The notes: generated by a model from the letters alone, not told the origin. A DNA stretch of 64,000 nt from Haliclystus octoradiatus (GCA_916610825.1 OU744454.1:3495821-3559820), one strand, 5' to 3'. Shown: positions 43,753-58,900, counted from the stretch's first letter. Program-made: numbers and translations.

Positions 43753-43948
43753 CCTTTTCTATTTCAAAATTTTAATCACCTCTTGGAGTTGATTGGAGTT
43801 GCATGCTATGTGCATGTAACTTTTTAATGTTGGAAAGATTGGATACATAAAAATCATGTCATTTACTATGCATCCAATCTTCAACATTAAAAGTTACAAG
43901 CACATAACATACAACTCTCATCAACTCCAAGAAGTGATTGGAATTTCA
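43753..43948. repeat. Foldback element, copy in R2
   Basis: Same inverted arms as 19085-19285. Confidence 0.65.
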
Positions 43949-45635
43949 AATGAAAATACGGAAAACAAATGACATTTTTTGTTTATTTTTATTTAAATAA
44001 AATATTATTCTAAACAAACCTTTGTAAAATTTTTGTATGAAAACAATTGAATAACTATAAAATAACTTTATAACTAAATTTATCCCTACTATGTAACTAT
44101 AATTATAATATTATATCCTCTAACTATAAAATTTACAAAAAATTATCTCTGTATGAAATTTTAAATAGATTGCATTTTTGTAAAGAGAAAAAAAAAAAAA
44201 AGATTGCTTACAGAAAAATTATACAGGTACGATGAATACTGTAAAGAGAAATGTTGTTGTTTTATCAATATTGACTATTTGGAATGACAGCACAAACAAT
44301 GAATTGTGAATTTTGTGAATTTGTACACAGCTTTAGGAGCAGCCTATTCAATCCTTTTTTAATCTGAACATTCAAATCCATAATTCAACATTGTTGGTAT
44401 AATCCGTTCTTCTAAAAAGTAAATTAAACCGGTCCTTCTCAAATGTTACTATTGAATATAGACTGAAACTAAGGATTTAGGCTGAAAAATGACTGAATAA
44501 GACAAATTTTACAATTTATAAAGACGTAATCCGCCAAAAGACCACAGAGTTTCATTTCTGTCAGTGAGGCAAAAAAATATTCTAATCTGTGCCACCATTA
44601 GCTACAGACCGCGATTCTTTAAGGGACTCAAGCCTCAAGGAGCATTTATAGCTGCAAGTTTGCTGTCGTCGCAAGAAAATTACATGAGGTTAAATTGAAA
44701 GAAAATTGTAAAAATGAGTTTGCTCTTCGATGATTTTGAATGTTGGAACAGCTTGCTATGAATTCTAACTTGAAATTAAAATATCAGTCTTTTTGTTTCT
44801 ATTTACTTTGCAATTACAATTTGAACATTCGAAATTAATATATTAATAGATCTTGCACATAAAAAAATGTTAATGTAAAACAAATGAAGATATCATAAAT
44901 ACCCTGAAAAATGCCTGTAATTAAATTCCATTGTAGACCACGAGGGTCGCTCGTTATTCCCGACGTTATTTTATCGGGTTGATAGCACCAATATGATGTA
45001 TCGATATAATAAATATGGATATTGAAGCTAGCTGTCGCTATTCATCTGCTGGAATGATATTGCAAACAAATATTTATAATAATATAATTTAATGTCATAT
45101 TCTTGCCTCGAATATGTAGTAGCTTCAAAGTTTCCATCCATGATTTGAAAACAAATTGTCTTCTTGGTGTAGTCAGAAATCAAAAAGACCTTCGATATGT
45201 GAATCAACTACGTGGAATATTGCGAAACGTCAATCAAATTCATGATGGACGCACTTTATTGGTTACTTGAATGAAATGTACATACATCAATCAAACGTTG
45301 CACATGACTAAACTTACAGAAAAATCATTTTAAGTCGTTTCTAAATTTGAGAGGTTTTATCATTAATTTTGTTGCGAATAATTTTTTTTGCAAATAATAA
45401 TTAATCCTGCCGGCAATTATAGCATATCAATGGTGTACCCAACCAAGTCAGTATAACTCAGTTTAGAGCTGTTGTCCAACTTTTTTAAAAGAGAGAATAA
45501 ACATTGACCGGCGGCCGCTACGAGTGTTAGAGTTGAAACATGTTTAACATTTTTCAAAAGCTTTGCTTCAATTTTGAGACACCGAATCAACACGAAGGAC
45601 ATCAAAGAAAAACAAGGGAAATGTACTAGAAATAT

Positions 45636-46955
45636 CGTTCTCACTTTATAAAATAGCTTGAAAAATTGTGTTTTCTTTCGAATACTTGAAATTATCTCGG
45701 AGCTTCTTAGTTAAGATCACAATGGAGTTCTAAATCTCACATAATAATGAAGGTTAATATTATTTACAAAAAAAGCCTTGAAAGAATATAATATAGAACA
45801 AAATAAAAATGATCAGAAGAGAACAGAGAAGTAGAAATAATCGAATACTCAACATTGTTAAATAATCTTTTTATGTTTCTCTTTATGTATAATATTTAAA
45901 CTAATATATAATAAGTTTTATATCTAATGTACCTTGACTGTAATTCACAAATATTATTAAAAGCTGTACAATCATTATACAACCATCATCGTATTTAATA
46001 TATAATTCACTATTATTATTACTCATTTCATCTATATTTTATAGAGTAAAATAGTAGTGAAAATAATCCATATTTTATTTCTTAAAATCTATTGATATTG
46101 AAGACGTAATATTACAATTACATTTTAATTAAACAGTAAAAACATTTTTGTTTTGTTAAACCAAAAAAAATGATCAGAGGAAGATATTTGGATTCATAAT
46201 GGCGGCAAAACGGACCCATAAAGGTTTGAATATCAACATATCCACATTACCTATAAGTAACTTTTTAAATGTATAAACATCCGATTTAGTAAATTATTTA
46301 CTTTCATACAAGAATATAGTATCGATGGTGGCGAGACGTATTTGAAGTAGAATGGAATAGACCACTAGCATGGATTTAGACGGCATTAATGCTAATATTA
46401 GTTCGATAGATAACTTCATAGTTTGACATCAATGAGAGAATACAGGAGGCTCCATGAGTACCTGATCATCTGAAAAAAAGAGAAATTAGTTAAAAGCACA
46501 GTACAGTGAAACCTGTATAACAACCAGCTCTGGACATTGCAGGACTGATCACTATGGACAGGTGACGGTTCTATAGAGGTGCCGTTATACAGTCCAATCA
46601 TAGCATCATCACATTTTAACTGTTACAAAAGGAGAAGTGATACCATGATCAAAACGAGCACAAACGTGCAATCCCATTGTTGCTGAAGTCAAGGGTGACA
46701 ATCGTCATGGTAATATTATATAGCCACATATGCATAGTCTACTTCAATGTCTCATATCTCCGCAAAGTACCTACAATGATCCGTGAACATTTGACCCATC
46801 AATTTCACTCAACAAGAGCTTACTAATGATATAAAAATCATCCCTAACCGCTAAGGGGGAAACATGGATCTAGTTTGTTATGTTTGCCCACGCCTTAATA
46901 ATTCTTAGAGCTGGCAAGAAGCTCAGATGAAGATAATCAAACATAGCACATCATT
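45636..46955. other. Non-coding end of copy B and 3' flank of the E-protein gene
   Basis: Repeats 21006-22067 up to 46696, then unique sequence before the E-protein stop codon at 46956. No gene seen. Confidence 0.55.
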
Positions 46956-49900
46956 TTACTGTATAGATACTGGGTAGATTAGTTTACCTCTTCGTCCTGT
47001 CGCCACTCCTCGCCTTCCATTCCGTTTGTTATCTGATGAAACAGAACCCATGGCTAAACGCTTCTCTGGCGTTTCATCCACCTTCTCTTCTTCTCGTCTT
47101 TTTAAACACGCCGTCTTAGGATTGAGATTTCGTTCTGTAGAAATGATAACAAACATGGTAGTCATTGTTATTCGATGAAACTAAAATCTTACCTATCAGG
47201 CAGATTAAATATAAACCGCTATAAATGTATTAGTTGTACGATTCCTTGGTGGAATGGCCTGCCCGAGCACATTATTACAAAACTCTGGCTGCTTTCAAAT
47301 GTAATTTGAATGAACATGATTTGACTAGCTTATGTACTGTCTATCAAAATTAAATATATTCATTTTAGGTACAGTGTTAGTAGTAATAATATGTAAGTGG
47401 AATTTTATTAAAACAGGCTGCTTCCATTTATTAGTCAGTCAAGGTTTTTGGCAAATAAACCAACGACAACAAACTGTTTAATTTTTTTTTTTTTTTTTTA
47501 ATTAAAATTAATTTTTTCCGTTTTCTTGTTTAAAATTGGTATACAGATAACTTGTTGTGTTAACATAGCATGTCGAATAGTCAATGTTTTCAAATTACGA
47601 AATTCTGAAATAAATGACACATGACTAAATTTTGAATACGGTTAAATTTACCACCGCTATGTGTGCCGATAGTTTTAAATAATCGACCGGCAAACAGATT
47701 ATATTCCAATACTGCTGTGGATTAGATTCAGTCAAATAGGAATACAACCTCGAAAATATAAATCGCAATGGTTTTTCTGTATTAATATTGTAGCTGTTAA
47801 AATGTTTAAGCAGACGTAAGTTCCAGAAACAAAAACATTAAATTCAAAAAATATTAAATACCTCGCACTTGAGACTCTAGACTTGTGATAACAGAAACTG
47901 CTTGATGTAATATAACCAACTGTAAAACAAATATCAAGTAAAGAAGCGTCAAAATAAAGAAAGACATGCAACACGTGCGTCTAAACAAAGCTAAAGCAAC
48001 ATGCTAGCTCTTGGGTGGCACATACCGGAGACAAGACTCCATACACAGGTTCTTTTTCGATTTCTCAAAAACCTCACTATCTCTCGGGGGGCTAACTTCC
48101 ACACTTTTGGTATACGGGGACGTTCAAATATTAAAGGGTACCTTTTTCAAGATCTGGAACAATTTTTTAGAGTATGCTTAGTCATGAAAATTTTTTGGGG
48201 TATCCTTTCGACCCTTTTTCAAAACAAATTTTGCCTATAAATTTTTTTTTCAATCTGTTTTGATTGGATCAGTCATTCATAAAAATATATTTGAGGTATC
48301 TTTTTGTCATTCTGCCAAAGTTCCATTTGAACGACCCCATCGAAGCGCAATGGAAGTAACCCCGGGCACTATCTATAACTTACAACTACCTTTGCATTTC
48401 AACTTGAGGACAATAACCTTTATTGTGATCTAAATTTATGGTTAATTGAAGTACAATGCCTTGAATTCAAATTACAGATTACCCTTACATCGTAAGTATA
48501 TATATATCAATAAATAAGAATATCATACTTTGCTGCAATTCGCACTATTGGCTGCGTCGCGATCCTTGATCGTTGGCTTTGGTTTCTCGTATGGCTGAAA
48601 GAGAAGTAAATAAAATATAGACTAAAGAATTCTATCAGAGTATATGGCGTGTAATATTGTGAATATTATAATATAGTGACGCACTTCGCATTGGCTCAAA
48701 TTATGCTACCATAAAAACAACGATAGATGACATAACTTAAGTTTGATATAATGGATACACTGATCGATCTCGCGGAAGTCAGTCAAAGTATTGTAAATAT
48801 AAAAGAAAATTTTCTTTGCTTTTGAAGCCAAAATTCTACCGAGGAATTCAACTTTTCCGAGGAACTCGTTCATATCTGATTTGAGGAAGCAATGAATTGA
48901 GTTGTTTGGAAAGGAAGTCATACTAATTGATTTTAATTAAATTATCCCAACTCCTATCTTACCTTGGATTGTGGTTTTTCTGTTTTGATATGAATATTAC
49001 ACATTCGACCTAATTCTTTGAACGCTTCATTTATATCTCGAACTCTTAATCTGTAAATCACAACAAAACAACGGAAATAAAATTCAAATTACATCACGGC
49101 CTTTTGCCAAGTCGGATCCGCTCAGCAGCGTAAAACGATTCTCTCAAAACACACGTCAGATAGAACAGTTCGCTCGGCCCAGGGCTTTCTGTGTCTAACA
49201 AACATTGAGGGGAGCTGTAAATACAACCACCTCGACTTCTTTTGAATAATAAATACAATAACAGCGGCAAAATCTTGCATGTTAAAGAAATATTGGCTTC
49301 TACGCTTTGATGAGGCTTTCTGTTCCTGAGTAATGTATGTCCTTTCGAAGACAAGTAAATGAAATGTATAGTTCTCACCTCTCTCTAGCATTGTTAGCGT
49401 ATCGTCTCTCTTGTTCCCTAACCCCTTTATTTGGTGAATCGTCATCGTCGTCTTCATCAGATCCAAGATCATTTGTTCCCGTGTCGGTGTCCCTCTTTTC
49501 AGAGCTTTGACTTTCAGCACGAACAGCGCGTTTACGAGATTTTTGGGTTTGAGATTTTGATTTGGTTGGAGCTTTTTCTTCCCCTAATATCAATCAACAC
49601 ATGAAATTCAATATAACAATCACTTTTCAGGGTTGTTGCAAGGCAGGCACGTGTACACAGAAGTTTGAATAGGCATTTCCCAGAAAGAAAACTGGGAATC
49701 GAAACAACTATTGGTGTATAGTAAAATTATCAAGATTAGCCAATCATTACAGAAAATCAAATAACTTGACTTGATCTACTGATAGAAGCAAAGGTCTTTT
49801 TTAGATAAAATGCCAACAGCCTTGAATGTGTAGAAACGTCAAGCAAAGGTCCTTTTCAGATAAAATGCCAACAGCCTTAAATTTGTAAAAACGTACCTGA

Positions 49901-52900
49901 GGATACGGTTACCTGTGTTATATCAATAATATCAGATATCGGACGATTGAAGTGATAGGAAACCCCTTACATCAGGGACAACGTAGTGCAAGTATCACAT
50001 CGGGCCACGAGACCGAGAAGAACATCTAATGACGAGTTAGGAAAAAAACAAATCACGAGTACTTACCATGGTCATGCGTAGAGAGTGCTGAATTAGTAAG
50101 AAGACTTCCGGTTGATTCCAGACTATGTTCTGCGTCCACCAGACTAGCAGCATTCTACAAAAATATTCAAGCCGATAGAAAGTTTTTTCATGTTCTGCAA
50201 ACAGTGCCACACAGGGTCTCAGAGTGAAAATAAGGATCCCGATAATTTCTTAATAAATATCAATGATCAAATACTGCAGTTCTGAAAGTGATCCAAGAAC
50301 TGTCTGTGATTCTCTTGTCTGAATTTTGCTTTGAACTCAGTATATCACATATATGTGACTGTGTTGAGAGCTTGAACATGATTTCAGCAACCAATTCATG
50401 TTTCTTGAAGGCATAGTTTGATGGCCATTTACAATTTTATGCTCTCAATTATCAATCAACTGTTGTAATATGGCAATTTTATCGGTCTTAAAAGTTATCA
50501 ATTTATTCGGTTTAGGTGGCCGTAATAAAACATATTCAAAATAGGAATCGTTTACGTACATAGCTATAGAACATTAAGATTAACTGATTGATGAAAAGTA
50601 AGGTTTTACCTGTAACGACTCTGTAAGACTTTGAGGCAGAGTACCAGGAGGATAGGGAATTAACAGATTAACTGATTGATGAAAAGTAAGGTTTTACCTG
50701 TAACGACTCTGTAAGACTTTGAGGCAGAGTACCAGGAGGATAGGGAATTAACAGATTAACTGATTGATGAAAAGTAAGGTTTTACCTGTAACGACTCTGT
50801 AAGACTTTGAGGCAGAGTACCAGGAGGATAGGGAATTAACAGATTAACTGATTGATGAAAAGTAAGGTTTTACCTGTAACGACTCTGTAAGACTTTGAGG
50901 CAGAGTACCAGGAGGATAGGGAATTAACAGATTAACTGATTGATGAAAAGTAAGGTTTTACCTGTAACGACTCTGTAAGACTTTGAGGCAGAGTACCAGG
51001 AGGATAGGGAATTAACAGATTAACTGATTGATGAAAAGTAAGGTTTTACCTGTAACGACTCTGTAAGACTTTGAGGCAGAGTACCAGGAGGATAGGGAAT
51101 TAACAGATTAACTGATTGATGAAAAGTAAGGTTTTACCTGTAACGACTCTGTAAGACTTTGAGGCAGAGTACCAGGAGGATAGGGAATTAACAGATTAAC
51201 TGATTGATGAAAAGTAAGGTTTTACCTGTAACGACTCTGTAAGACTTTGAGGCAGAGTACCAGGGGGATAGGGAAGTCCTGTTAATGGATTACAAATGTT
51301 AGCACTTTCAGCATGACTCTTTAAAACCCATAGAGCATCATCTAATCGTTCTTCCATTCGACTCTAAATATACAAGAGATACAAAAATACAATCATAAAT
51401 AATTAGCAATGAGTAACACGCGTTGCTCTGGCTTTAAGGGCCGAACTGGGCAGATCCCTTGCAAACAATGACAGTGATGGCGAAGTTCCGCAAATACCGC
51501 AAAATAAAAATATACATTTTGTTTCGACACGAATAGTAACAGACGAAAATAAAAACTTAAGGGATATAAAAACACAGATCAAAGTACGGGAATTCGAATG
51601 ATACTACTTTTATATATTTTGATGGAAAATTCGGAGAGTTATTAGGGTACAAAGCTCTCTTTTATTAAAAACTAGCATAATGAGTCCAAGCTGAGACCAC
51701 ATTCTAAAACCCCTTTCTAGAGCAATACTTTCTACCATCAGACATTTTCCTTTACAATGCATTTACAAATACATTGGATTCCGAAGACTTACAAACGAAA
51801 GAACTTGGATGTTCAAATGTATGAAATGAGCTTCTAAAATATCACGAAGGTTTTCTACGATCTCGTGATTGGTCGAAAGAAGTCCATGAAACATAAAAAA
51901 ATGACTTCAAAAACTAGCAAGCTTCCCAAACATTTTGGACTGCGTGAAAATACAGAAATTAGAACTTTGTCTAATCTAATAAAATTATAAATATCTCAAT
52001 CATGTTCATTTTTATTGAAAGGCGTGATAAACCTACAATTAAAAAGAATAATTAGTAAGTCATTTCCCTAAGAGAATAATTGATTTGATTCCCAAGAGAT
52101 TTATTGCACACAATGTACATTACACACGTAATAGCAACACGTGTTATTTAAATTTAAATCATGAATTTGTGAATCTCAGAATTCAAATTCGAATCAGCTT
52201 TTAGATTAACTCCCCTTCTGCGTACGCATTGACAATTTTACAAAACCCCGCCCCGCCCTGCTCCTGCATTTTTACGAATATTGCTTGCGTTGTTCCAGAA
52301 AAACCCAAATTTTCGCGGTTAGTAATGGATTTAAAGATTGACTTTTCTGCAATAAAATCAATTTAATCATCAATAAATGTTATTAATAGCATTAGAATCT
52401 TTCACAAAGTGCTACAGAGACAGTCAAAATGCGTACGTCCTTCGATGATTGACACTCCCCCTGTACGCTTTTGGTATGACCTCCCTTCCCCTCAACTGAG
52501 TACGTACTCTATAGATAGCCCCTTCCAACGTTCGCTTTATTATAGAAAAGGGATACGATGTACGCTTGCAGATTTTTGTATTCATATTCACTAAACACGG
52601 CAAGTGCGTGGTAACCTTTATTGAATTTATAAATCCTGTTAGAAAGCACTGCAAAGAAAACTAAATATATAAATTTATATTAAAGAGAACGTATGTCACA
52701 AAGAATCGTATCATCAATTATACTTACAAGTGTTTGTAAATGATCAAATGGGGGCGCTGATGATTGCGAGGTAGGAACATGAGGCCACGCAGGATTGCTG
52801 TGAGTCGATGACGTCGCAGATGGTGGGGCACCACCTAGAAAGAAAAATAAAGATTATTTAAGAAAGAAATAATAAACAGCTACTGCTAATCTCCGCGATG

Positions 52901-55900
52901 AGAGGCAATGTTTGATAAAGTTCCGAAAACATTTTATGCAAGAAAACAGCGAAAATATTACCAATTGGGTACGTACCCCCTGAGAGATGCAATAAATGTT
53001 ATTGTAACCTCATCATTAAGAAATCATAAATCGGAATGAGTACCACTTTAATCATGGAGATTAAGTTCCATTAATCATTTAATTTCAAATTTATAGTCAT
53101 AGTATATAATATAATATGAGGTAAACACATGTATGTGAGAGTGCTCAATACCGAGCATAAATCATAATATATATAGAATCGAGGCAAAGATGAGGTAAAA
53201 TCATTTTCCGTTACTCGGAGCTTCACGCGTTTATTTTGCGATCATCGGACTGTCCGATAATCGCAAAATAAACGCGTAAAATTCCGAATAACGGAAAAGG
53301 CTTTTGACTCATCTTTGTCTCAATTCTAGTTACAGTAAGTGTTAGATTCAAAAATATGTAAGTTGTAGATATATTGTGTATATATTACCCAGTGGAGAAT
53401 CCTTAGACTGACTCAAACCTTATAATTTGGACTTCTTATATTACGAACACCCGAGCTATACAACTATAAACTTACCAGCAGATGATCTATCACTAATCAA
53501 CGGGGGAGGAGAAGAGACTGGAGTTGAAGGGTTTGATGAGTAGCTTGGGTTCGAATGTGCATCTGTAGAATACATCTGAAAGAAGAAGAAAACAGATGAG
53601 ATCAGAAAATCAGTTCCAATATTATATGGAAGAAACACTTTTATATGGAACATCCATAGAGCCATAATTTATCAAATTCATTCCTAATGTAAGTGATTAA
53701 ATTAAAATTACACAAAAATGTTTAGTTCAGAAAAAACTACGCCTGAATTCTGCTTGTCAGTCAGGGACTTTTTAGGTTTAGCTTTCTGAAATCCTAGAAT
53801 ATTTCCTCCATTTTTTTTTGCTGAGTTCTGCTGTTGAAATCTGGTCTATAAATCATATATTTATATCAATTTTCTTGCTTGAAGTTCTTCTTCTTACCGA
53901 TGCCAGTGCTTTGCCTAATGCATCTGCCGTTTGTGATGACGTACTTCCTATTCGTGCTTGTGGTCCTGTAATAAAAACGAATAAATCAATTATGTAATAT
54001 CCGTTTACGGATGACAGGAACGGATAACAAATGTTGTGTCATTATTTTTAAGACTTACCACCGCTTGCTACCGGTGAAGGTATCGTATTTTGTAAGTATG
54101 ACGTGTTTGGTTGAGCTGATGATGTTTGACGAAATGTAGACATGGGCGGTAAAGTTGCCGGTAGCCTACTGTCTGCAGGATCCGCTAATGTTTGATAACC
54201 CTAAGATAAAATCATACGATGGAAATAAATCATAAAATTTCTAACAAGGTCAAGGTAGTGTCACGGTGTAATCACGGTAGGAGTGTCGTGTCTCACCCTC
54301 CCATACGCCCATGATTCAAGGTCGTGAAAACAGCAGGCAAATCATCATAGTGGCTAGTCGAAGCAACATGAAAGAAATGATTAATAGAAGTTACAATCCT
54401 CACTGACTTCAGAACGGTGAAATTCGTTTCAGTTCAAGTCGAAATGACAAACAATTTCCAGTTACAGTTAGAAGCATTATATATTTTCTCGCTTGTTAGA
54501 AATTTGATATGTTAAAAACAATGCCTCGCCTATCTCAGCCATCCGACTCTAATTTCACTATGGTCCCTCTCATCCGCATTCGAGCATAGTTATCATTAAC
54601 TTCACGATGATTAAAGGGTTACCACATACTTGCCATGTTTGTAAACTCGAAAAAGTTGGGAGACACTCGGGAAGCTAAAAATCACTCGCTCGGAGCTCGT
54701 GATTTTTTAGCGCTTCACTCGTGTCTCCCAACATTTTCTCGTTTAGTAAATATGAATACAAACATGGCAAGTATGTGGTAACCCTTTATTCTACAATATC
54801 ACGAAGGTTTTCTGCGATCTGATTGGTCGAAAGAGCGTGCATGAAATCCTAGGGTAAAACATGGCTCCGAAAACCGGGAAAAACCGCAAGCTTCAAAAAG
54901 TTTGATCTGTGATAAAATACAGAATTTATAACTTTTTTTGATAACAATCCAATAAATATCTCAATAATGGCAACGATTTACAAAACGTTACTTAGCTCAA
55001 GATGTTTACATTTATTCGTGATATTTTAGAATGACAGATCACGCATGAAATCGGCAGTTGCCTGTAATGTAATTATCTGTCTGAAATTGAATTGGAAATT
55101 ATGAAATTCACTTGGAAAATGTGTAGTTATAAATACAGTGATACATCTTTTGCAAAAGGTTTAGCGTTAGCGATTTGAATGTGTAGTGGTTGGGAGCTAG
55201 TGTTACTCTCAACTCTCTTATTGATGTAACCTCATATAAATAATAAATATATAACTGAATTGAAACATTCACTTTCATTCATAACAATCTTAAAGGCATA
55301 AAATTATTGACCGGCGGCTTTGCGTTCGGTCTTCGAATATGCAAATTATATATTGATTCATTAAATTAAGCGTGGCTTGAAAAATAGCATTCACTTTTCA
55401 ACTTTGAGCACGCAAGGCGCGATGGTCAACTTTATGCCTTTAAAAACAAACCACTTGTCTGTCCGACAAAGTCTTTGATGGGTCAGTTAATATTTACTTT
55501 CACTTACTATTTCGTGATGAATTTCTCCATAGCCACTCGGTATAGAATGAGATACTTGATTCCTAATATTATTTGTCCCCGTGATATGATGCCCCCATGG
55601 ATCAGGAGATCCACCATCTAGAAATGAATAAATATGAATTATTACAATGTCAGACAGTGAATCAGAAGTTATCGTTCTATTAGAGATGTCCGTCCCATTT
55701 TCTATTTCTAGAGGAGCAGTGCCCAAACAAAAGGGGGATCCCGAATCTTTATCCGATATCCTAAACTCAGGGATGACAGGAGCAAATTCCGAAGAAAATG
55801 AATATTTTTACTGATCAAATGGTTAATGCTAAATATCGATCTCTTTATTATCATAGAGTTCAGATGGCAGATTAACAGGACTTCATATATAACCATATCT

Positions 55901-58900
55901 GATCGACTGTGGTTCAAATCTTCCGAAGGTCAACTCATCAACTCAACCTTGACTTGGAATGGTCACGAGGGAATCGGACTGTGAGTAGCTGCGGTGTATA
56001 GCTGTGTAATGACAATCGAGAGGCCTATCTACCATGACGTCTATTGAAATTTGATCTTCAGTTTGCGGCTGACATCAATAACGAGCATTTACAATTCATT
56101 GCTTGTAGCAAAAAGAGCAACATCTCTATAGAACTTTGCATTTTCTTAGTTAATAAACATTGCTTATGCAAATTCTCATGTTGGAATATCCAATGTATTT
56201 CAGATTATGTTCACCTTTCATTATTTTATTAATTAGATCCACAAATTCCAATTTGGCTCATTTTGGTGTTTAAATCCTACTGAAGTTTTGGTTGATATGA
56301 TAAAATAACTTCACTTTTCAGACTGAAATATTTGGAGCCAGAGACAATTTTTCTTACATTTTCACATGATTCTATTAGAACTTCTTTTGGATCCGGAGAA
56401 TGAGGTCTCTGACTTTGTACACCTCTGTACTAAACATGTTTGAAATTGATCCTTTAAACTGAATAATCCAGGATAATTTTGTCACAGAATCCTCCCGTTT
56501 CAACTACAATATGAATTGCTAAATAAAAAAGTTAGCTGGTGCCACTTCGTCCAATAGAGTCAGCACAAAGTCATCCTAAACTAGAAATGAAACCGTGAAA
56601 AGGACTAATTCAGCTCAGTATGTATTCTTATACATATTACAAGCAAGGGGCATAGCTGGGAGTTGCCAATGGTAATAATGGTTTGCAACACCATACTAGA
56701 CCTGCGCCACATGCTCATGCACTTCATTTTACCTGCGACCGCTTCGTATACGGTAGAGTAGCGGAATAGTGGGCCTTGTGGAGCTAGGCTAACACCATAC
56801 TTTATAGGCTTTTCCTTCATCATCATTGCCAACGTCATAAAATGAATTCCGGAGAAAGTGGATCAAGGTAACGCAACAAAATGTTGGATTACATACCTCG
56901 CTAATTCCCTGCAGGCCTCAACAATGGGGTTAGACTAGTACATTGTGATATAATGTCTACTAATCGATTAAATTTGATGAGGTTCAATGTTAAATTGCTC
57001 AAGCTTACCGAGATAATATGATTCTGTTGGGTACATGCCAGACGAATGGGGTAGGATATCTTCAGCGCCAGGAGAGTAAACCTTTGAAATAAAGGATAAG
57101 AACATTAATAACGAGTTTTTATATATTAATACGAATATTTGCCATTCTCTTCCTTGATTTGCCCAAGTCTCATTTCTCTCTAGGACGACTTTGATGTTTT
57201 GTAAATGACTCGTCAAAGTGCGGCATGATCAAAGTAAGTGGGACTTGGATCAGTCAATTCCCTTCCATGAACAGAAATTTGTTTTTATAAACCTTTTAAT
57301 AAAGTTTTCCATGAAATTATCTATAAAATATCGTTCATTCTAATTTGACGAAAAAGAGGAAAATTTGATTTTTGTCGTCAGCATCCAGGAACAACTTTTT
57401 TAAGTTGCTAGACTTTTAACTATCCTTGACAGCAGTTAAGAAGAATCAATAATCACTAGTAAGAGGTTTTGAGAGAAAAAAGACGTTGGTAATTTTAAAA
57501 ATTGATCAATACTTTGAAGCAAACTTCCACTGAAATAAGGAAACATATTTTGAGATTACATAATCAAAGATTTTATGAGTATTTTACATTAGAACATTTC
57601 TTCTGGGAATTACATCTCATTTTCAACATTTTTTTCTTCCCAAACTGAGCACGACGATAAACGATTGGAGTTATATATTTAGTTTTTATATACGTTGCAG
57701 CTATAGCAATGAATGTACAGTAATGTACTACAGGAAAACCTATGGATATGCGGAGATTTGGGCGGAATCTTTGAATAGCGGAAGACGGAACGATACATTG
57801 AACTATAGCAATACATGTACAATGCAATTAACCTTAAAGAAAAATGGGAAATAGAATTAATATAAATGAGAGCGAATACGATGAAGAGTTTGTTTACATT
57901 CCGAAGTCAACGCCTTTTTAATCCAAAATTGAAAAGAAAACATAACTAGATTTGAAAAATGTGTAAAATAAAGGAATGAAAGAATAAAGATGATGCATTT
58001 TATATCTCTGAAGAAAAACTACTAAAATATTTATTCAACATGAACATAATCGATTAATGTATTTGATTCTTATATCTTTAGAAGTCACGTGATTAATTAA
58101 ATTAGAATCATCCGTTGCTAGGTAACAACAAAGGACCGACGGAGAGCTCCCGACGTGAACGTCAAGTAATGCCTAAATCGTTACAAAACAACAATTGTTC
58201 AAAAAGAAAATCCTCTTTAAACTTATCAAACAATATTAGCATTGGCTAACTCGACAGGTAATTAAAAAGAGGAAATCAAATTGAGAATAAATAGATTTTT
58301 TCGATGAAATAGATCAATACACATCAAAGTATATCTCATAAATTCGATAGCATTTTTTTTTTAATCTCTGCAGAAAGACAAACATTGCAGATAGACATGT
58401 GTTTCTTCAAAACAATCAATTGATGAGTCAGTTATCTAAACCCAACAGATGGACTTCAAACTACACTTCATTATTGTAACAACATTCAAAAACACACAAT
58501 CAATAAAATTACGATAATACAAAAGTAGGGTATAACATTTAAAATATAAATAAATGTTTACATACATGTCATTCTTGATATTAAGACGGAAAGAATTCGT
58601 TTCCTCCCGTGATAAACTTGAAGTTACTGTCGAGACAACAGTATGATAATGATCTCACACAACCAAGCATGGAGGCTTAAATCATAGCGAGAGAAGCACT
58701 ATGTATCTTCGTGAGAAGCAGATAGATTTATGATTTATAATTTATCAAAAATCTCAATTATTCCATCTTGAACGCATTCTTTCAAAAATAACAGCAACAA
58801 AAGCATTATGATATCAAATTTTGTTAAAAACTTAATTAATACGAAAATAATTCATAAAACACGCGATTTTGAAACATTCGCTTGCAATAAAAATGACAAA

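Larger units (their letters stand above)
42965..45635 (-). repeat. Long repeat block, inverted copy R2
   Basis: Copy B equivalent of R1 (18275-21005), with a deletion of roughly 60 bp near 44577. Confidence 0.8.
22068..46696 (+). repeat. Segmental tandem duplication, copy B, split by the Polinton
   Basis: Starts with TACCGAATAC directly after copy A and ends with GCTGAAGTCAAGGGT at 46682-46696. After removing the 16,787-bp Polinton and one 6-bp target duplication it is about 170 bp shorter than copy A. Losses near 41880-41910 and 44577-44583 explain this, against a 10-bp gain near 40770. Confidence 0.9.

Noticed and set aside
49094..49520. Longer minus-strand frames around the E-protein basic region exon
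   Set aside because: They run past the GT donor at 49378 into the intron or use another frame; the spliced reading matches the bHLH family.
50574..51276. Repeat array as a CRISPR
   Set aside because: The units are 88 bp, directly abutting and fully homogeneous with no unique spacers, in a eukaryotic intron, and they derive from an adjacent exon.
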